Assembly: GCA_963818985.1 (NCBI GenBank)
Contig: CAWFUJ010000010.1
Coordinates: 186,001-250,000 of the forward strand
DNA length: 64,000 nucleotides
Direction: 5' to 3'
Source: JAFEDN01 sp963818985
Lineage (GTDB): Bacteria > Pseudomonadota > Gammaproteobacteria > Coxiellales > Coxiellaceae
Part shown: positions 56,545 to 64,000 of the stretch, in pieces
Numbering within the stretch: the stretch's first letter is position 1
Layout of the letters: every line of letters starts with the position of its first letter
The notes under the pieces: model-generated
What the model saw: only the letters and a program-made list of their open reading frames with translations
The model's database searches: none
Told to the model about the DNA's origin: nothing
Translations under genes and position numbers: made by a program

Positions 56545-57311
56545 ATATGCGTTTAATTTTTTTAGGGACAGCTTCGGCGTTTGTTACCGATTTTGATAAT
56601 TATCAATCTAATATGTTATTGCAATCGAATGATGATCAATTGCTACTTATTGATTGCGGATCAGATGTGCGGCGCTCCTTGCACTCCTTAGGCTACAATT
56701 ATAGTGATATTAACAATGTTTACATCAGTCACTTGCATGCTGATCATGTGGGTGGTTTGGAATGGCTAGCATTTTCTCGCAAATTTAATGAGTATCAATT
56801 ATCTAAGCCCAATCTTTTTTTATGTGAAGACATGGTGACGACACTATGGGACCATACGTTATCGGGGGGTTTAACTTCTTTACCGGATGAACCATCAACA
56901 TTATCATCATATTTTCAAGTTCATCCAATTCCATTGGAGGGTAGTTTTATTTGGCATTCTATCGTATTCCAAATCATTAAAAATAAGCATATTTTAACTG
57001 ACTTTGCCGAAATGCCAAGTTATGGTTTGTATTTTGCTATTAATAATCAAAAAATTTTATTAACTACGGATACCCAATTTCAACCACAAGAAATGCAACC
57101 ATATTATCAAAAAGCTGATATTATTTTTCAAGATTGTGAAACCACACAGAAGCCTTCAGGTGTGCACGCCAATTACCAACAACTAAAAACTTTGGCTGAA
57201 AATATTAAATCTAAAATGTGGTTATACCATTACAACGATTCCAATTTGCCCGATGCCAAAGCCGACGGCTTCGCCGGATTTGTCCAACCCGGTCAAGCAT
57301 TTGATTTTTAG
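56541..57311 (+). CDS. Metallo-beta-lactamase-fold hydrolase
   Basis: A 256-residue cytoplasmic protein with the metal-binding signature SHLHADHVGGLEW (HxHxDH), an N-terminal LIFLGTASAFVTDFDNYQSNM reminiscent of RNase Z/PhnP-type enzymes, LTTDTQF for the bridging Asp, and a terminal MWLYHYND His. It may be a nuclease or phosphodiesterase, but the substrate cannot be assigned. It overlaps the glmM stop and probably shares its transcript. Confidence 0.85.
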   Translation: MNMRLIFLGTASAFVTDFDNYQSNMLLQSNDDQLLLIDCGSDVRRSLHSLGYNYSDINNVYISHLHADHVGGLEWLAFSRKFNEYQLSKPNLFLCEDMVTTLWDHTLSGGLTSLPDEPSTLSSYFQVHPIPLEGSFIWHSIVFQIIKNKHILTDFAEMPSYGLYFAINNQKILLTTDTQFQPQEMQPYYQKADIIFQDCETTQKPSGVHANYQQLKTLAENIKSKMWLYHYNDSNLPDAKADGFAGFVQPGQAFDF

Positions 57312-57423
57312 AAAGCCGGTGTCAAAGTCGACGGTAGATTTAAAAAAATCTCTATTAACGACTTACAATTAAAAAAATGTCATGACTGACACAATGATGC
57401 TTACTAATACCTAAGTCCCACCC

Positions 57424-57501
57424 GTGCCAGACCTAATCAATTTTTCAACTTAATTAAATGATATCTAACAAAATAATGGTTTTCATATCGACTCTGACAC
57501 C
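57424..57501. repeat. Cassette-like repeat, copy A (78 bp)
   Basis: Begins GTGCCAGA and ends TCTGACACC, so the ends form a near-perfect inverted repeat; the central ATATCTAACAAAATAATG is identical in all three copies. It lies 51 bases beyond the stop of the minus-strand gene at 57553-57954. Confidence 0.85.
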
Positions 57502-57552
57502 CTCATGCTCTGTGGGTGCTAGCTTGCAAACCTGGCAGCAATGAAATGACAT

Positions 57553-57954
57553 TCAATTCTTTCCCTGCAGAATCAAATTGACCAATACATTATTAAAGCT
57601 GGTATAAGAATAATAGCAAGTAATCTGATTACCAGAGATATACCCATAGTTGCCACTGACTGATCGAAATTGAGCATCCTGGACTATTCCCGTTGCAATA
57701 TCCCAATTGAGAGGTTGAAGTTGAGTGTTACCGCTGGAAAATGAAACGCCGGATTGAGATGTTCCGCTAATAACACCAGCGCTATTTGGTACTACCGGGT
57801 TATTAGGCTTAAAATACAAATCATAATTTGCTGCAGAGAGGGGCGGACAATATTTTTGCGCCTCGGCGATGGTTGTAAAAAAGATAGGATCGGCAAACGC
57901 CGTTTGTGCAAATATACTACCTACAATCATCGCAGTAAAAATTGTTTTTTTCAT
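57553..57954 (-). CDS. Small secreted protein
   Basis: A 133-residue protein with a clear signal peptide (FTAMIVGSIFAQTAFA, cleavage near residue 21). The mature part contains two Cys (YCPPLS; ITCYYSY) that could form a disulfide, and Gly/Ser-rich strands. From memory similar small exported proteins occur in Legionella and Coxiella, but no function is known. ATG is preceded by GAGGAG. The repeat copy A lies just beyond its 3' end. Confidence 0.7.
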   Translation of the reverse strand: MKKTIFTAMIVGSIFAQTAFADPIFFTTIAEAQKYCPPLSAANYDLYFKPNNPVVPNSAGVISGTSQSGVSFSSGNTQLQPLNWDIATGIVQDAQFRSVSGNYGYISGNQITCYYSYTSFNNVLVNLILQGKN

Positions 57955-58057
57955 TTTATTCTCCTCGATAGATGAAATTACTTAAATTATTTTATCATAA
58001 TTATCATTAACTCAGCAAAAAACAAGCTGTCTACCAAGACTACCTCTCAGAGAAGCT

Positions 58058-58136
58058 GGTGTCAAACATAACGAATTTTTCAATTTAATTACATAATATC
58101 TAACAAAATAATGGTTTTTATATCGACTCTGACACC
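58058..58136. repeat. Cassette-like repeat, copy B (79 bp)
   Basis: Begins GGTGTCA and ends TGACACC (perfect 7-bp terminal inverted repeat). The internal sequence matches copies A and C with a few substitutions. Its end is one base from the stop codon of the minus-strand hydrolase gene (58138). Confidence 0.85.
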
Positions 58137-58137
58137 C

Positions 58138-58950
58138 TCATGGTACATTAGATAAAAAATTTAAAACTAATCGATTTAATTCCTGTGGGTTTTCAAAATT
58201 GAGAAGATGATCGGTATTCCTTATTATTGCGTGCTTAACACCCTTTATATTTTCGATAAAAATACGAGCGATATTTTTAATGTCTGCAGAATCTTTATCG
58301 CCGTAAATGACAAGAGTTGGTATTTTGAGATCTTTTAATTTAGTATTCGCATCTGCAAAGAACCAATGAATATCACGTATATCAAAAGTTTTCCAAGTAA
58401 GTACTTTACGAAAATTCTCAACAGTAATTGTTTCAATCTCAGATTTTATAATGGGATCACGAATACCCATTGCATGGAAAGGCGCAGAAAGGAATGACTC
58501 TGTCATTATTTCAGGTTGAGGAATTTTCCATATTGACTGCATCAATTCAAGATATTCTTTTGACCAAGAATATCCATTTAAACCGGAAGCAACTAATACT
58601 AAACTCAACACTTTTTCTGGATACTGAAGTGCAAAATCTAAAGCAATTGTTCCACCAATTGAGTGGCCCACTAAATGAGTTTTTTCTATTTTTAAATGAT
58701 CCATAACCGTTTTAAGATCTTCCGCCGGTGAAAACGCGGTCTCTATCGTAGAAGAATTCCCCGACCCACGTTGATCGTAAACAATAGTTTGATATTTTTC
58801 TCCAAAATCTTTGATTTGATGTTTCCAATCCCTGCGATCAGAAAATCCGGCGTGGATTAGGATAAGTGGTTTACCGTTACCTATTTTTTCGAGGTAGAGT
58901 TCACCCTGTGAGACCTTAACGGTATCGCTAATTATGTTTTCGATTGACAT
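58138..58950 (-). CDS. Alpha/beta-hydrolase fold protein
   Basis: A 270-residue alpha/beta hydrolase with the nucleophile elbow GHSIGG (HLVGHSIGGTIALDFA), the oxyanion segment ILIHAGFSDRRDWKHQI, DQRGSGNSS, a catalytic Asp in VIYGDKDSADI and the His in NTDHLLNFENPQ. This resembles haloperoxidase/esterase-type enzymes; the substrate is unknown. ATG 58950 is preferred to the TTG at 58992. It is the middle member of the repeat-flanked group at 57.4-59.6 kb. Confidence 0.88.
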   Translation of the reverse strand: MSIENIISDTVKVSQGELYLEKIGNGKPLILIHAGFSDRRDWKHQIKDFGEKYQTIVYDQRGSGNSSTIETAFSPAEDLKTVMDHLKIEKTHLVGHSIGGTIALDFALQYPEKVLSLVLVASGLNGYSWSKEYLELMQSIWKIPQPEIMTESFLSAPFHAMGIRDPIIKSEIETITVENFRKVLTWKTFDIRDIHWFFADANTKLKDLKIPTLVIYGDKDSADIKNIARIFIENIKGVKHAIIRNTDHLLNFENPQELNRLVLNFLSNVP

Positions 58951-59135
58951 AGAATATATTTTTCCGAATGGTGTAAGATAAGTTAGTTTCAAAGATCCAA
59001 TGATCGATGCAATTACGAGGTTAAGAGCTTTGGTAAGAATATATAACTGCTTTATATTAAATTATTTTTCATGGAAAATCAAACTGAATTAGCCCAGTGC
59101 TCAAGCCTTTGTGCCCTGGTTCAACGTGCCTTACA

Positions 59136-59213
59136 GTGTCAGAAATAATCAATTTTTCAACTTAATTAAATGATATCTAACAAAATAATGATTTTGATAT
59201 CGACTCTGACACC
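59136..59213. repeat. Cassette-like repeat, copy C (78 bp)
   Basis: Begins GTGTCAGA and ends TCTGACACC, giving a perfect 8-bp inverted repeat. It is nearly identical to copy A. Its end lies 9 bases from the stop of the minus-strand gene at 59223-59600. Confidence 0.85.
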
Positions 59214-59222
59214 CTTATGGTG

Positions 59223-59600
59223 TTAAGGATTATTTAAATCTGGCTTATCTGATTTGTCGACCGGAGGTATATGACGTCTTGACATGTATGCAATAAAAAG
59301 CAGAATAATAAACACCGGTAATACCAATGGGAATACAAATGGAAATAATGCGATGGCTAGAATGACCCAGCCGAAAGCAAAAAAGCTAAGTAAAATAATT
59401 AAAATTCCAGGAATAAAGAAAAATAACAAACAAGCAATGGCAAATAACGTAATCGTAGCGATCACAATTCCCCAAGCCGCACCGCTCATAATCACGGCGA
59501 TGCCTAATATCGGCAACAAAGTATAAAAACAAACCACGCATAATAAAATTAATACAATAGCTGCAATTAAAAGCCGATGGGTGGTGCGATATTCTTGCAT
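59223..59600 (-). CDS. Small multi-pass membrane protein
   Basis: A 125-residue protein made almost entirely of hydrophobic segments (about four helices: LLIAAIVLILLCVVCFYTLL, then IVIATITLFAIACLLFFF and others), ending in a short Pro/Lys/Asp-rich cytoplasmic tail. No family is recognised. It lies beside repeat copy C. Confidence 0.65.
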   Translation of the reverse strand: MQEYRTTHRLLIAAIVLILLCVVCFYTLLPILGIAVIMSGAAWGIVIATITLFAIACLLFFFIPGILIILLSFFAFGWVILAIALFPFVFPLVLPVFIILLFIAYMSRRHIPPVDKSDKPDLNNP

Positions 59601-59656
59601 ATTAAATCCTTATCAATATGAATGTTTATAGTATAGCAGGTCCCAGCAAAAAAGGC

Positions 59657-60487
59657 TCAACCTCTCTCGGAAGGTGAGGGAATTAATGTAGAAGCGAAAA
59701 TATAACTGGCAAAACTGAGCGCACTGATCCAAAAAGAAGCCGGCCAATTAGTCAAATAAGTTAAAATAATCCCGAGCCATACTATGGCGACGCCGATTAA
59801 TATGGATAAACCAATCCCAGACCAAAAACGATGAGTGCAACATAAAGCGCTGGCAGCTGGACCGATTAATAAAGTAAAAACTAATAAAATGCCCACGACC
59901 TGACTGGCTTCGGTAATCGCAATAGCTACCAAAATTAAAAATAAGATTGACAACATTCTTAAAGATACACCTTTTGCTTCCGCCAACTCAGGCTCCAGAG
60001 TGCTAAAAAGTAAAGGCCTGGCAATTAGGATGATACCGGCGAGACTAATGAATGAATAAAGTAACATGGTTTTTAATAAAGGAGTGGAAACTCCGAGCAA
60101 ATCTCCAAATAAAATGCTCATCGCCCGGCCGGCAAAATTAGCATAAAAATATAAAAATAAGACCCCTAATCCTAATGCAAACGCTAAAGTAATACCGATG
60201 GCCACATCACTCTTTGAGGCTTTTTCGCCTAACCCGCCCATGCAAATCGCGGCTAATACCGTTAAGGCCAATTGTCCAGTAGCCGGTGCTAAACCGACTA
60301 AGCCAGCTGCTGCTGCGCCTGCAAATCCTATATGACTTAACGCATGGCTGGCAAAATTTTGTGAGCGCAAAACGACAAAATACCCAATAATTGACGATAC
60401 AACCGCAGCTAAAGTACCCGCCATAAATGCGTGACGCATAAAAGCGTAGCCAAATAAATCATGAATGGCTTGAATGATCGTCTGCAT
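59657..60487 (-). CDS. znuB: Zinc/manganese ABC transporter permease (ZnuB-like)
   Basis: A 276-residue ABC-3 family permease with about eight membrane helices (VVSSIIGYFVVLRSQNFASHALSHIGFAGAA in parts). It moves zinc, or possibly manganese, across the inner membrane with ZnuC. The ATG at 60487 (MQTIIQ) matches the family start; it overlaps the ZnuC 3' end by 29 bases, which indicates translational coupling. Confidence 0.92.
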   Translation of the reverse strand: MQTIIQAIHDLFGYAFMRHAFMAGTLAAVVSSIIGYFVVLRSQNFASHALSHIGFAGAAAAGLVGLAPATGQLALTVLAAICMGGLGEKASKSDVAIGITLAFALGLGVLFLYFYANFAGRAMSILFGDLLGVSTPLLKTMLLYSFISLAGIILIARPLLFSTLEPELAEAKGVSLRMLSILFLILVAIAITEASQVVGILLVFTLLIGPAASALCCTHRFWSGIGLSILIGVAIVWLGIILTYLTNWPASFWISALSFASYIFASTLIPSPSERG

Positions 60488-61259
60488 GAATATTCGTCCC
60501 CGATTTTTGATGAATGACAAATAAATGCTGTTGATGTTGAATAATTTCAATGGGCGCATCGTATAACCAGCTTAGCCTTTCAACATTGACGATGTCTTTT
60601 ACTGAACCAAGGGCCGCTTTCCCATGAGCGAGATAAAGGACTCGGTTCATCACTCCCAATAGTGGATTCAAATCATGGGCTGTCATTAAAACGGTTATGT
60701 TTAATTGTTGTTGGACCGAAACAATCAAATTAATAACTTTCTCTTGCTGACCCGGGTCTAAGCCGCTGAGGGGCTCATCCAATAATAAAATTTTGGGTTG
60801 GTCTAGCAATGCTTGTGCTATCGCAACTCTTTGTCGTTCTCCACCGGATAATTGGAAAAAAGGCCGATCAATAAATGGTTGTAAATTAGTTAAATGAATG
60901 ATTTCTTCAACTTTGGCTTGTTGTTCCTGATTATGCCGTGGCCAGCCCCAATGAAAACCATTGAGTACAGTATGCAAGTAAGTGCGAACCGAGAGTTTAT
61001 TTGCCGAAGAAAATTGTCGAAATTGACAAACGTAGCCGACGGCTGGATTACCTCTATGGGCAGGTTTGTCGAGGACAATAATTTTGCCGTGTAAGGGTTT
61101 TATTAACCCCAGGATCGCTCGCAACAAGGTGCTTTTACCAGCGCCATTAGGGCCAAAAATTCCGATAAATTCACCATTGTTAATGATCGCATTAAAATCA
61201 TTGAGAATATGTTTGTTGTTAAATCCCAAGGTTAATTTTTCTAGAAAAATAACACTCAA
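60459..61259 (-). CDS. znuC: Zinc/manganese ABC transporter ATPase (ZnuC-like)
   Basis: A 266-residue ABC ATPase with Walker A GPNGAGKSTLLRA, signature LSGGERQRVAIAQ, Walker B ILLLDEPLSGLD and the switch TAHDLN. It powers the permease encoded downstream. The C-terminal His-rich tail (HADDHSSHS) may sense metal, as in E. coli ZnuC, and is encoded by the segment shared with the znuB start. It overlaps the znuA stop by 4 bases. Confidence 0.94.
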   Translation of the reverse strand: MSVIFLEKLTLGFNNKHILNDFNAIINNGEFIGIFGPNGAGKSTLLRAILGLIKPLHGKIIVLDKPAHRGNPAVGYVCQFRQFSSANKLSVRTYLHTVLNGFHWGWPRHNQEQQAKVEEIIHLTNLQPFIDRPFFQLSGGERQRVAIAQALLDQPKILLLDEPLSGLDPGQQEKVINLIVSVQQQLNITVLMTAHDLNPLLGVMNRVLYLAHGKAALGSVKDIVNVERLSWLYDAPIEIIQHQQHLFVIHQKSGTNIHADDHSSHS

Positions 61260-62122
61260 GGCGATGGCCTCGAAGCTAAAGCGTTTTCTAGCGCCTCTAA
61301 TTGATTATTCATCCAGGTAAAATATTGTTGATCAGGAGGCTCGGTTTCACTCACGCCGACGGTGGGGATACCCGCCTCTTTGGCTAAAGTTTGTAAGTGC
61401 TCGGTCAATGGATTTGAAACTTGATTATTATAAATTAAAACTTTCACCAAATGATGGGTTAGACGGTCTTCAAAATCTTTGGTATCAGCAAAACTGGGAG
61501 TGGTATCATTCATGATGCTCAATTGAAAACTTTGGCCGTACATTGTCAATAATAATGCCGCAGCCATATCATTGAAGACAGGTTCAGTGGCGATCACAGG
61601 AGCACCATGATATTGCTGACGCATTTGCTTGATTTTTTTCTGTAATTTATATTGTTTATTTTTGAAGATATCGAGTTGCTGTTGATAGTAATTTTGATGG
61701 ACTGGATCAATTTGAGATAATTGTGAAGCAAGATAATTAGTAAAAACCAACATGGTTTGAGGATCGTACCAAATATGCGGATTATCTCCATTTTTTCTGC
61801 CCAAAAGTTTGGCAACAATAATAATGTGCTGATTTTTTTGGTCATTTGCAGCAATTAAATTATTCATCCAAGGATCGTAATCAAGGCCATTATAAATAAT
61901 AATTTGAGCCTGAGCGATATCCTTAGCCGTGTTTGGCGTACTACTAAATAAATGTGGATCTTGTTGAGGATTTTTCATGATGCTGCTGACTTGCACATAA
62001 GGTCCACCTATTTGCTGAGCCACATCACCATAAAAGTTTTCGGCAGCAACGATCGATATAGGCGTTGCACAAGCCGAAATAGGGATGAACATGATCAATA
62101 TAAATAAAAATTTTTTAAGCAT
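61256..62122 (-). CDS. znuA: Zinc/manganese-binding periplasmic protein (ZnuA-like)
   Basis: A 288-residue cluster A-I binding protein. Metal ligands visible are His57 (QDPHLFS) and His116 (DNPHIWYD); the position of the third His of ZnuA is occupied by ATEPVFNDM, with Glu180. The N terminus ISAC could be a lipobox (Cys18) or a signal-peptidase I site. There is no long His-rich loop as in E. coli ZnuA. The change at the third ligand leaves metal choice (Zn or Mn) open. First gene of the znuACB operon. Confidence 0.88.
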   Translation of the reverse strand: MLKKFLFILIMFIPISACATPISIVAAENFYGDVAQQIGGPYVQVSSIMKNPQQDPHLFSSTPNTAKDIAQAQIIIYNGLDYDPWMNNLIAANDQKNQHIIIVAKLLGRKNGDNPHIWYDPQTMLVFTNYLASQLSQIDPVHQNYYQQQLDIFKNKQYKLQKKIKQMRQQYHGAPVIATEPVFNDMAAALLLTMYGQSFQLSIMNDTTPSFADTKDFEDRLTHHLVKVLIYNNQVSNPLTEHLQTLAKEAGIPTVGVSETEPPDQQYFTWMNNQLEALENALASRPSP

Positions 62123-62187
62123 TGCCCAAGTTTATCAGATATATCTCACATGTGTCTAACACATCTAAGTTATTCAACTTCTCAAGT

Positions 62188-62607
62188 TTAGTTTCGTTTT
62201 CTTTTCGAGCCGTGTAACTTTAAAGATGAAGCGACAGTGGAAATGTGATGATAATCTTCATCATTATGAAGTAAAATTAAATCATTCTCGATAGCTATTT
62301 GGGCAATAAAACAATCAATTGTACTGCGAATAGTAATCCCCTGGAGACGGCAATCAAAATAAAGCTTGGCAGCAGATTCATAGCTAATGACATGATCTTT
62401 CAGATGATAAAATCGTTGGGTTCCCAAATAATCTGTCAGATAATTAAAATCAGATTTTGACGCAGCTCCTTGCAACACCTCTTGATAGATTACCCCCGTA
62501 ATTCCAAATGGGATTTCATCATCTAGCATTGATGTGAAATATTTTGTTGTGGGATTGTTTTTTTCTCGCAAGTAATCAATCCAAATGGATGTATCAATTA
62601 AAAACAT
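62188..62607 (-). CDS. vapC: VapC-type PIN-domain toxin
   Basis: A PIN-domain ribonuclease of about 139 residues. Acidic active-site residues are in FLIDTSIWIDYLRE (Asp5), EVLQGA, STIDCFIAQIA and LLHNDEDYHHI. ATG at 62607 lies one base after the vapB stop; the longer upstream reading frame is not likely to be used. Such toxins cut specific tRNAs or rRNA when antitoxin is lost. The gene is intact. Confidence 0.9.
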   Translation of the reverse strand: MFLIDTSIWIDYLREKNNPTTKYFTSMLDDEIPFGITGVIYQEVLQGAASKSDFNYLTDYLGTQRFYHLKDHVISYESAAKLYFDCRLQGITIRSTIDCFIAQIAIENDLILLHNDEDYHHISTVASSLKLHGSKRKRN

Positions 62608-62608
62608 C

Positions 62609-62821
62609 CTACTCGTCCTTTTCTTTTTCTTTGCGCAGTAACTTATAATTATAATCTTCACGTAATTTAATTTTACCGCGTAAAAAGCGAACGTCGCGAC
62701 GCTTATGATTTGCGATAAACTCTCGTAACGCTAAATCAATAAGTTCTCGTTTAGTTGAAACCTGAGCATAGTGAAATGCTTCTTTAACTAACAGGTCGTC
62801 AAGTACAATATTGGTACGCAT
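62609..62821 (-). CDS. vapB: VapB-type antitoxin
   Basis: A 70-residue ribbon-helix-helix antitoxin: MRTNIVLDDLLVKEAFHYA followed by TKRELIDLALREFI, the DNA-binding and dimer helix pair. Its C-terminal basic region neutralises VapC. The ATG at 62821 is preferred to the one at 62836 because it matches the family N terminus and has GGAGGT ahead. Upstream lies a short AT-rich region likely to contain the autoregulated promoter. Confidence 0.88.
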   Translation of the reverse strand: MRTNIVLDDLLVKEAFHYAQVSTKRELIDLALREFIANHKRRDVRFLRGKIKLREDYNYKLLRKEKEKDE

Positions 62822-62914
62822 AAATACACCTCCCATTGTGTATTGTAATACACCTATATGAGGAAATCAAATTCAACTATTCCAATCTAGACAGCAATAC
62901 TTTAAAATTGATTG

Positions 62915-64000
62915 ATGATTAAATTGACGGATTCCAAGGAATGGAAAAACTTACAGGCCCATCAACGCAGCCTTGCGCAATTGCCCATGAGCCTATGGTT
63001 TGGGGAGGATCAACAACGTTTTAAGCATTTTTCTACCTCAGCAGTTAATATCTTTCTTGATTATTCGAAGAATCGGATTATCCCACCTACGATGGATTTG
63101 TTATTCAAGCTGGCACAAGCATGTCAATTAGAACAACGTATTATTGATTTATTATCGGGGGGGGTTGTTAACAAAAGCGAGCATCGACCCGCTCTACACA
63201 GTGCTCTGCGCAATCTACAAAACTCTCCAATTTATGTAGATAACCAAGACGTGATGCCAGCGATTCGTGCAACCTTAGAAAAAATAAATCAAATGGCACA
63301 AGCTATTGCTCAGCGCCAATTACTGGGTTTCAGCGGTCAACCCATCGATACCATTGTCCATTTTGGCATAGGCGGTTCTGATTTAGGTCCGGTAACGGCG
63401 TTTGAGGCCCTCGGTGCTTACGTGAATAACTCCCTTCAATATCACTTTTTTTCTTTTCAGGATCCAGAATATGTCAGGCAACAGCTTGAGACATTGAACC
63501 CAGCCACTACCTTACTCATTATCGCTTCTAAATCCTTCACGACGTCAGAAACATTGGCTAACGCCAACGTTGCAAAAAAATGGTTGTTAACTGCCTCGCC
63601 AACCCCTGAAGCTGCAGGACAGCAAATGGTTGCGGTGACCGCCAAAACTGAGCGGGCCGTGGCATTTGGCATCGAAGCCCAACGAGTTTTGCCGATTTGG
63701 GATTGGGTAGGGGGGCGTTATTCGGTATGGTCGGCAATGAGTTTAATCGTTGCAATTGCAATCGGCCCTGAACTTTTTCGCCAATTTTTAGCGGGGGCGG
63801 AAGCGATGGATCAGCATTTTCGTCAGACCGAATTCAAGGCCAATATCCCAGTCATTTTGGGTTTATTAGATGTGTGGTATAATAATTTTTATGGCAGATC
63901 CAGTCGGGCCATTATTCCTTATGGTCGGGTCTTACGTAACTTTCCGCATCATTTACAGCAAGTCTTTATGGAAAGTTTAGGAAAGCAGATCGATGAAAAT
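62915..64000 (+). CDS. pgi: Glucose-6-phosphate isomerase (partial, 3' end outside)
   Basis: The reading frame is open from the ATG at 62915 to the window end, giving 362 residues of a protein normally about 530-550. It interconverts glucose-6-phosphate and fructose-6-phosphate. Family features are HFGIGGSDLGP, ASKSFTTSETLAN, and the signature WDWVGGRYSVWSAMSL. The N-terminal part is typical. It is divergent from vapBC. Confidence 0.96.
   Translation, partial: MIKLTDSKEWKNLQAHQRSLAQLPMSLWFGEDQQRFKHFSTSAVNIFLDYSKNRIIPPTMDLLFKLAQACQLEQRIIDLLSGGVVNKSEHRPALHSALRNLQNSPIYVDNQDVMPAIRATLEKINQMAQAIAQRQLLGFSGQPIDTIVHFGIGGSDLGPVTAFEALGAYVNNSLQYHFFSFQDPEYVRQQLETLNPATTLLIIASKSFTTSETLANANVAKKWLLTASPTPEAAGQQMVAVTAKTERAVAFGIEAQRVLPIWDWVGGRYSVWSAMSLIVAIAIGPELFRQFLAGAEAMDQHFRQTEFKANIPVILGLLDVWYNNFYGRSSRAIIPYGRVLRNFPHHLQQVFMESLGKQIDEN

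Noticed and set aside
59070..59147. A 25-codon open frame starting ATGGAAAATCAAACTG
   Set aside because: It is very short, runs into repeat copy C and shows no ribosome binding site; it may be a remnant but cannot be supported.
57424..59213. The three repeats as integron attC sites
   Set aside because: A GTTAGAT/ATCTAAC element that fits the integron core pattern is present, but the paired second core site needed for attC was not found, and no integrase gene is in the window.

Overview
The window reads as chromosome of a gammaproteobacterium, most likely in or near the Legionellales (Coxiella/Legionella relatives) and probably host-associated. Reasons: the rpsU-yqeY-dnaG-rpoD order followed by a tRNA-Ile2-like gene; an rlmN-rodZ-hisS-yfgM-der cluster; rlmE-ftsH-folP-glmM; a FolP that looks Coxiella-like from memory; ankyrin proteins that resemble secreted effectors; and an inverse autotransporter. 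Base composition is AT-rich. There are many small palindromic repeats and a noticeable number of decaying genes. The genus cannot be fixed from the sequence alone.

Layout. 1-0.9 kb: remnants of a Fic gene and of a zeta-toxin-like gene with its small partner. 1-5.7 kb: tRNA and the macromolecular synthesis operon (rpoD, dnaG, yqeY, rpsU). 6-10.7 kb: nhaA, ybeD-dacA and a CPA1 Na+/H+ antiporter. 10.9-16.9 kb: ndk, rlmN, rodZ, hisS, yfgM, der, with pilF, ispG and bamB absent compared with the usual order. 17-23.5 kb: a broken entericidin-like lipoprotein, then a TolC/adaptor/RND efflux operon whose adaptor carries a one-base frameshift in a poly-A run. 23.5-29 kb: xseA, a dienelactone hydrolase, an AAA/DUF4143 ATPase and sbcB. 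29.3-36.7 kb: an ankyrin protein with a possible YopT-like cysteine peptidase domain, a cation-efflux/rhodanese pair, and an inverse autotransporter with a beta-helix passenger. 37-43.5 kb: a SUF iron-sulfur operon in which sufB, sufC and sufD are broken while the regulator, sufS, sufU, sufA and sufT are intact. 43.5-51.4 kb: rimO, a second ankyrin-like protein, a transporter/MarR pair, queH, an AmpG-like permease and a lipoprotein. 51.6-57.3 kb: rlmE, ftsH, folP, glmM and a metallo-beta-lactamase-fold enzyme. 57.4-59.6 kb: three minus-strand genes, each followed by a copy of the same 78-79 bp repeat. 59.6-64 kb: znuABC, vapBC and the start of pgi.

How it fits together. Most of the window is housekeeping: replication and transcription initiation, ribosome assembly and rRNA/S12 modification, nucleotide, folate and amino-sugar metabolism, envelope synthesis. 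Between these blocks lie accessory genes for efflux, metal uptake and export, surface display and possible host manipulation. The most striking features are the selective decay of the SufBCD scaffold, the candidate peptidase-ankyrin effector, the cassette-like repeat array at 57.4-59.2 kb and several families of near-perfect palindromes between genes. No CRISPR array, rRNA operon, transposase or integrase was seen.
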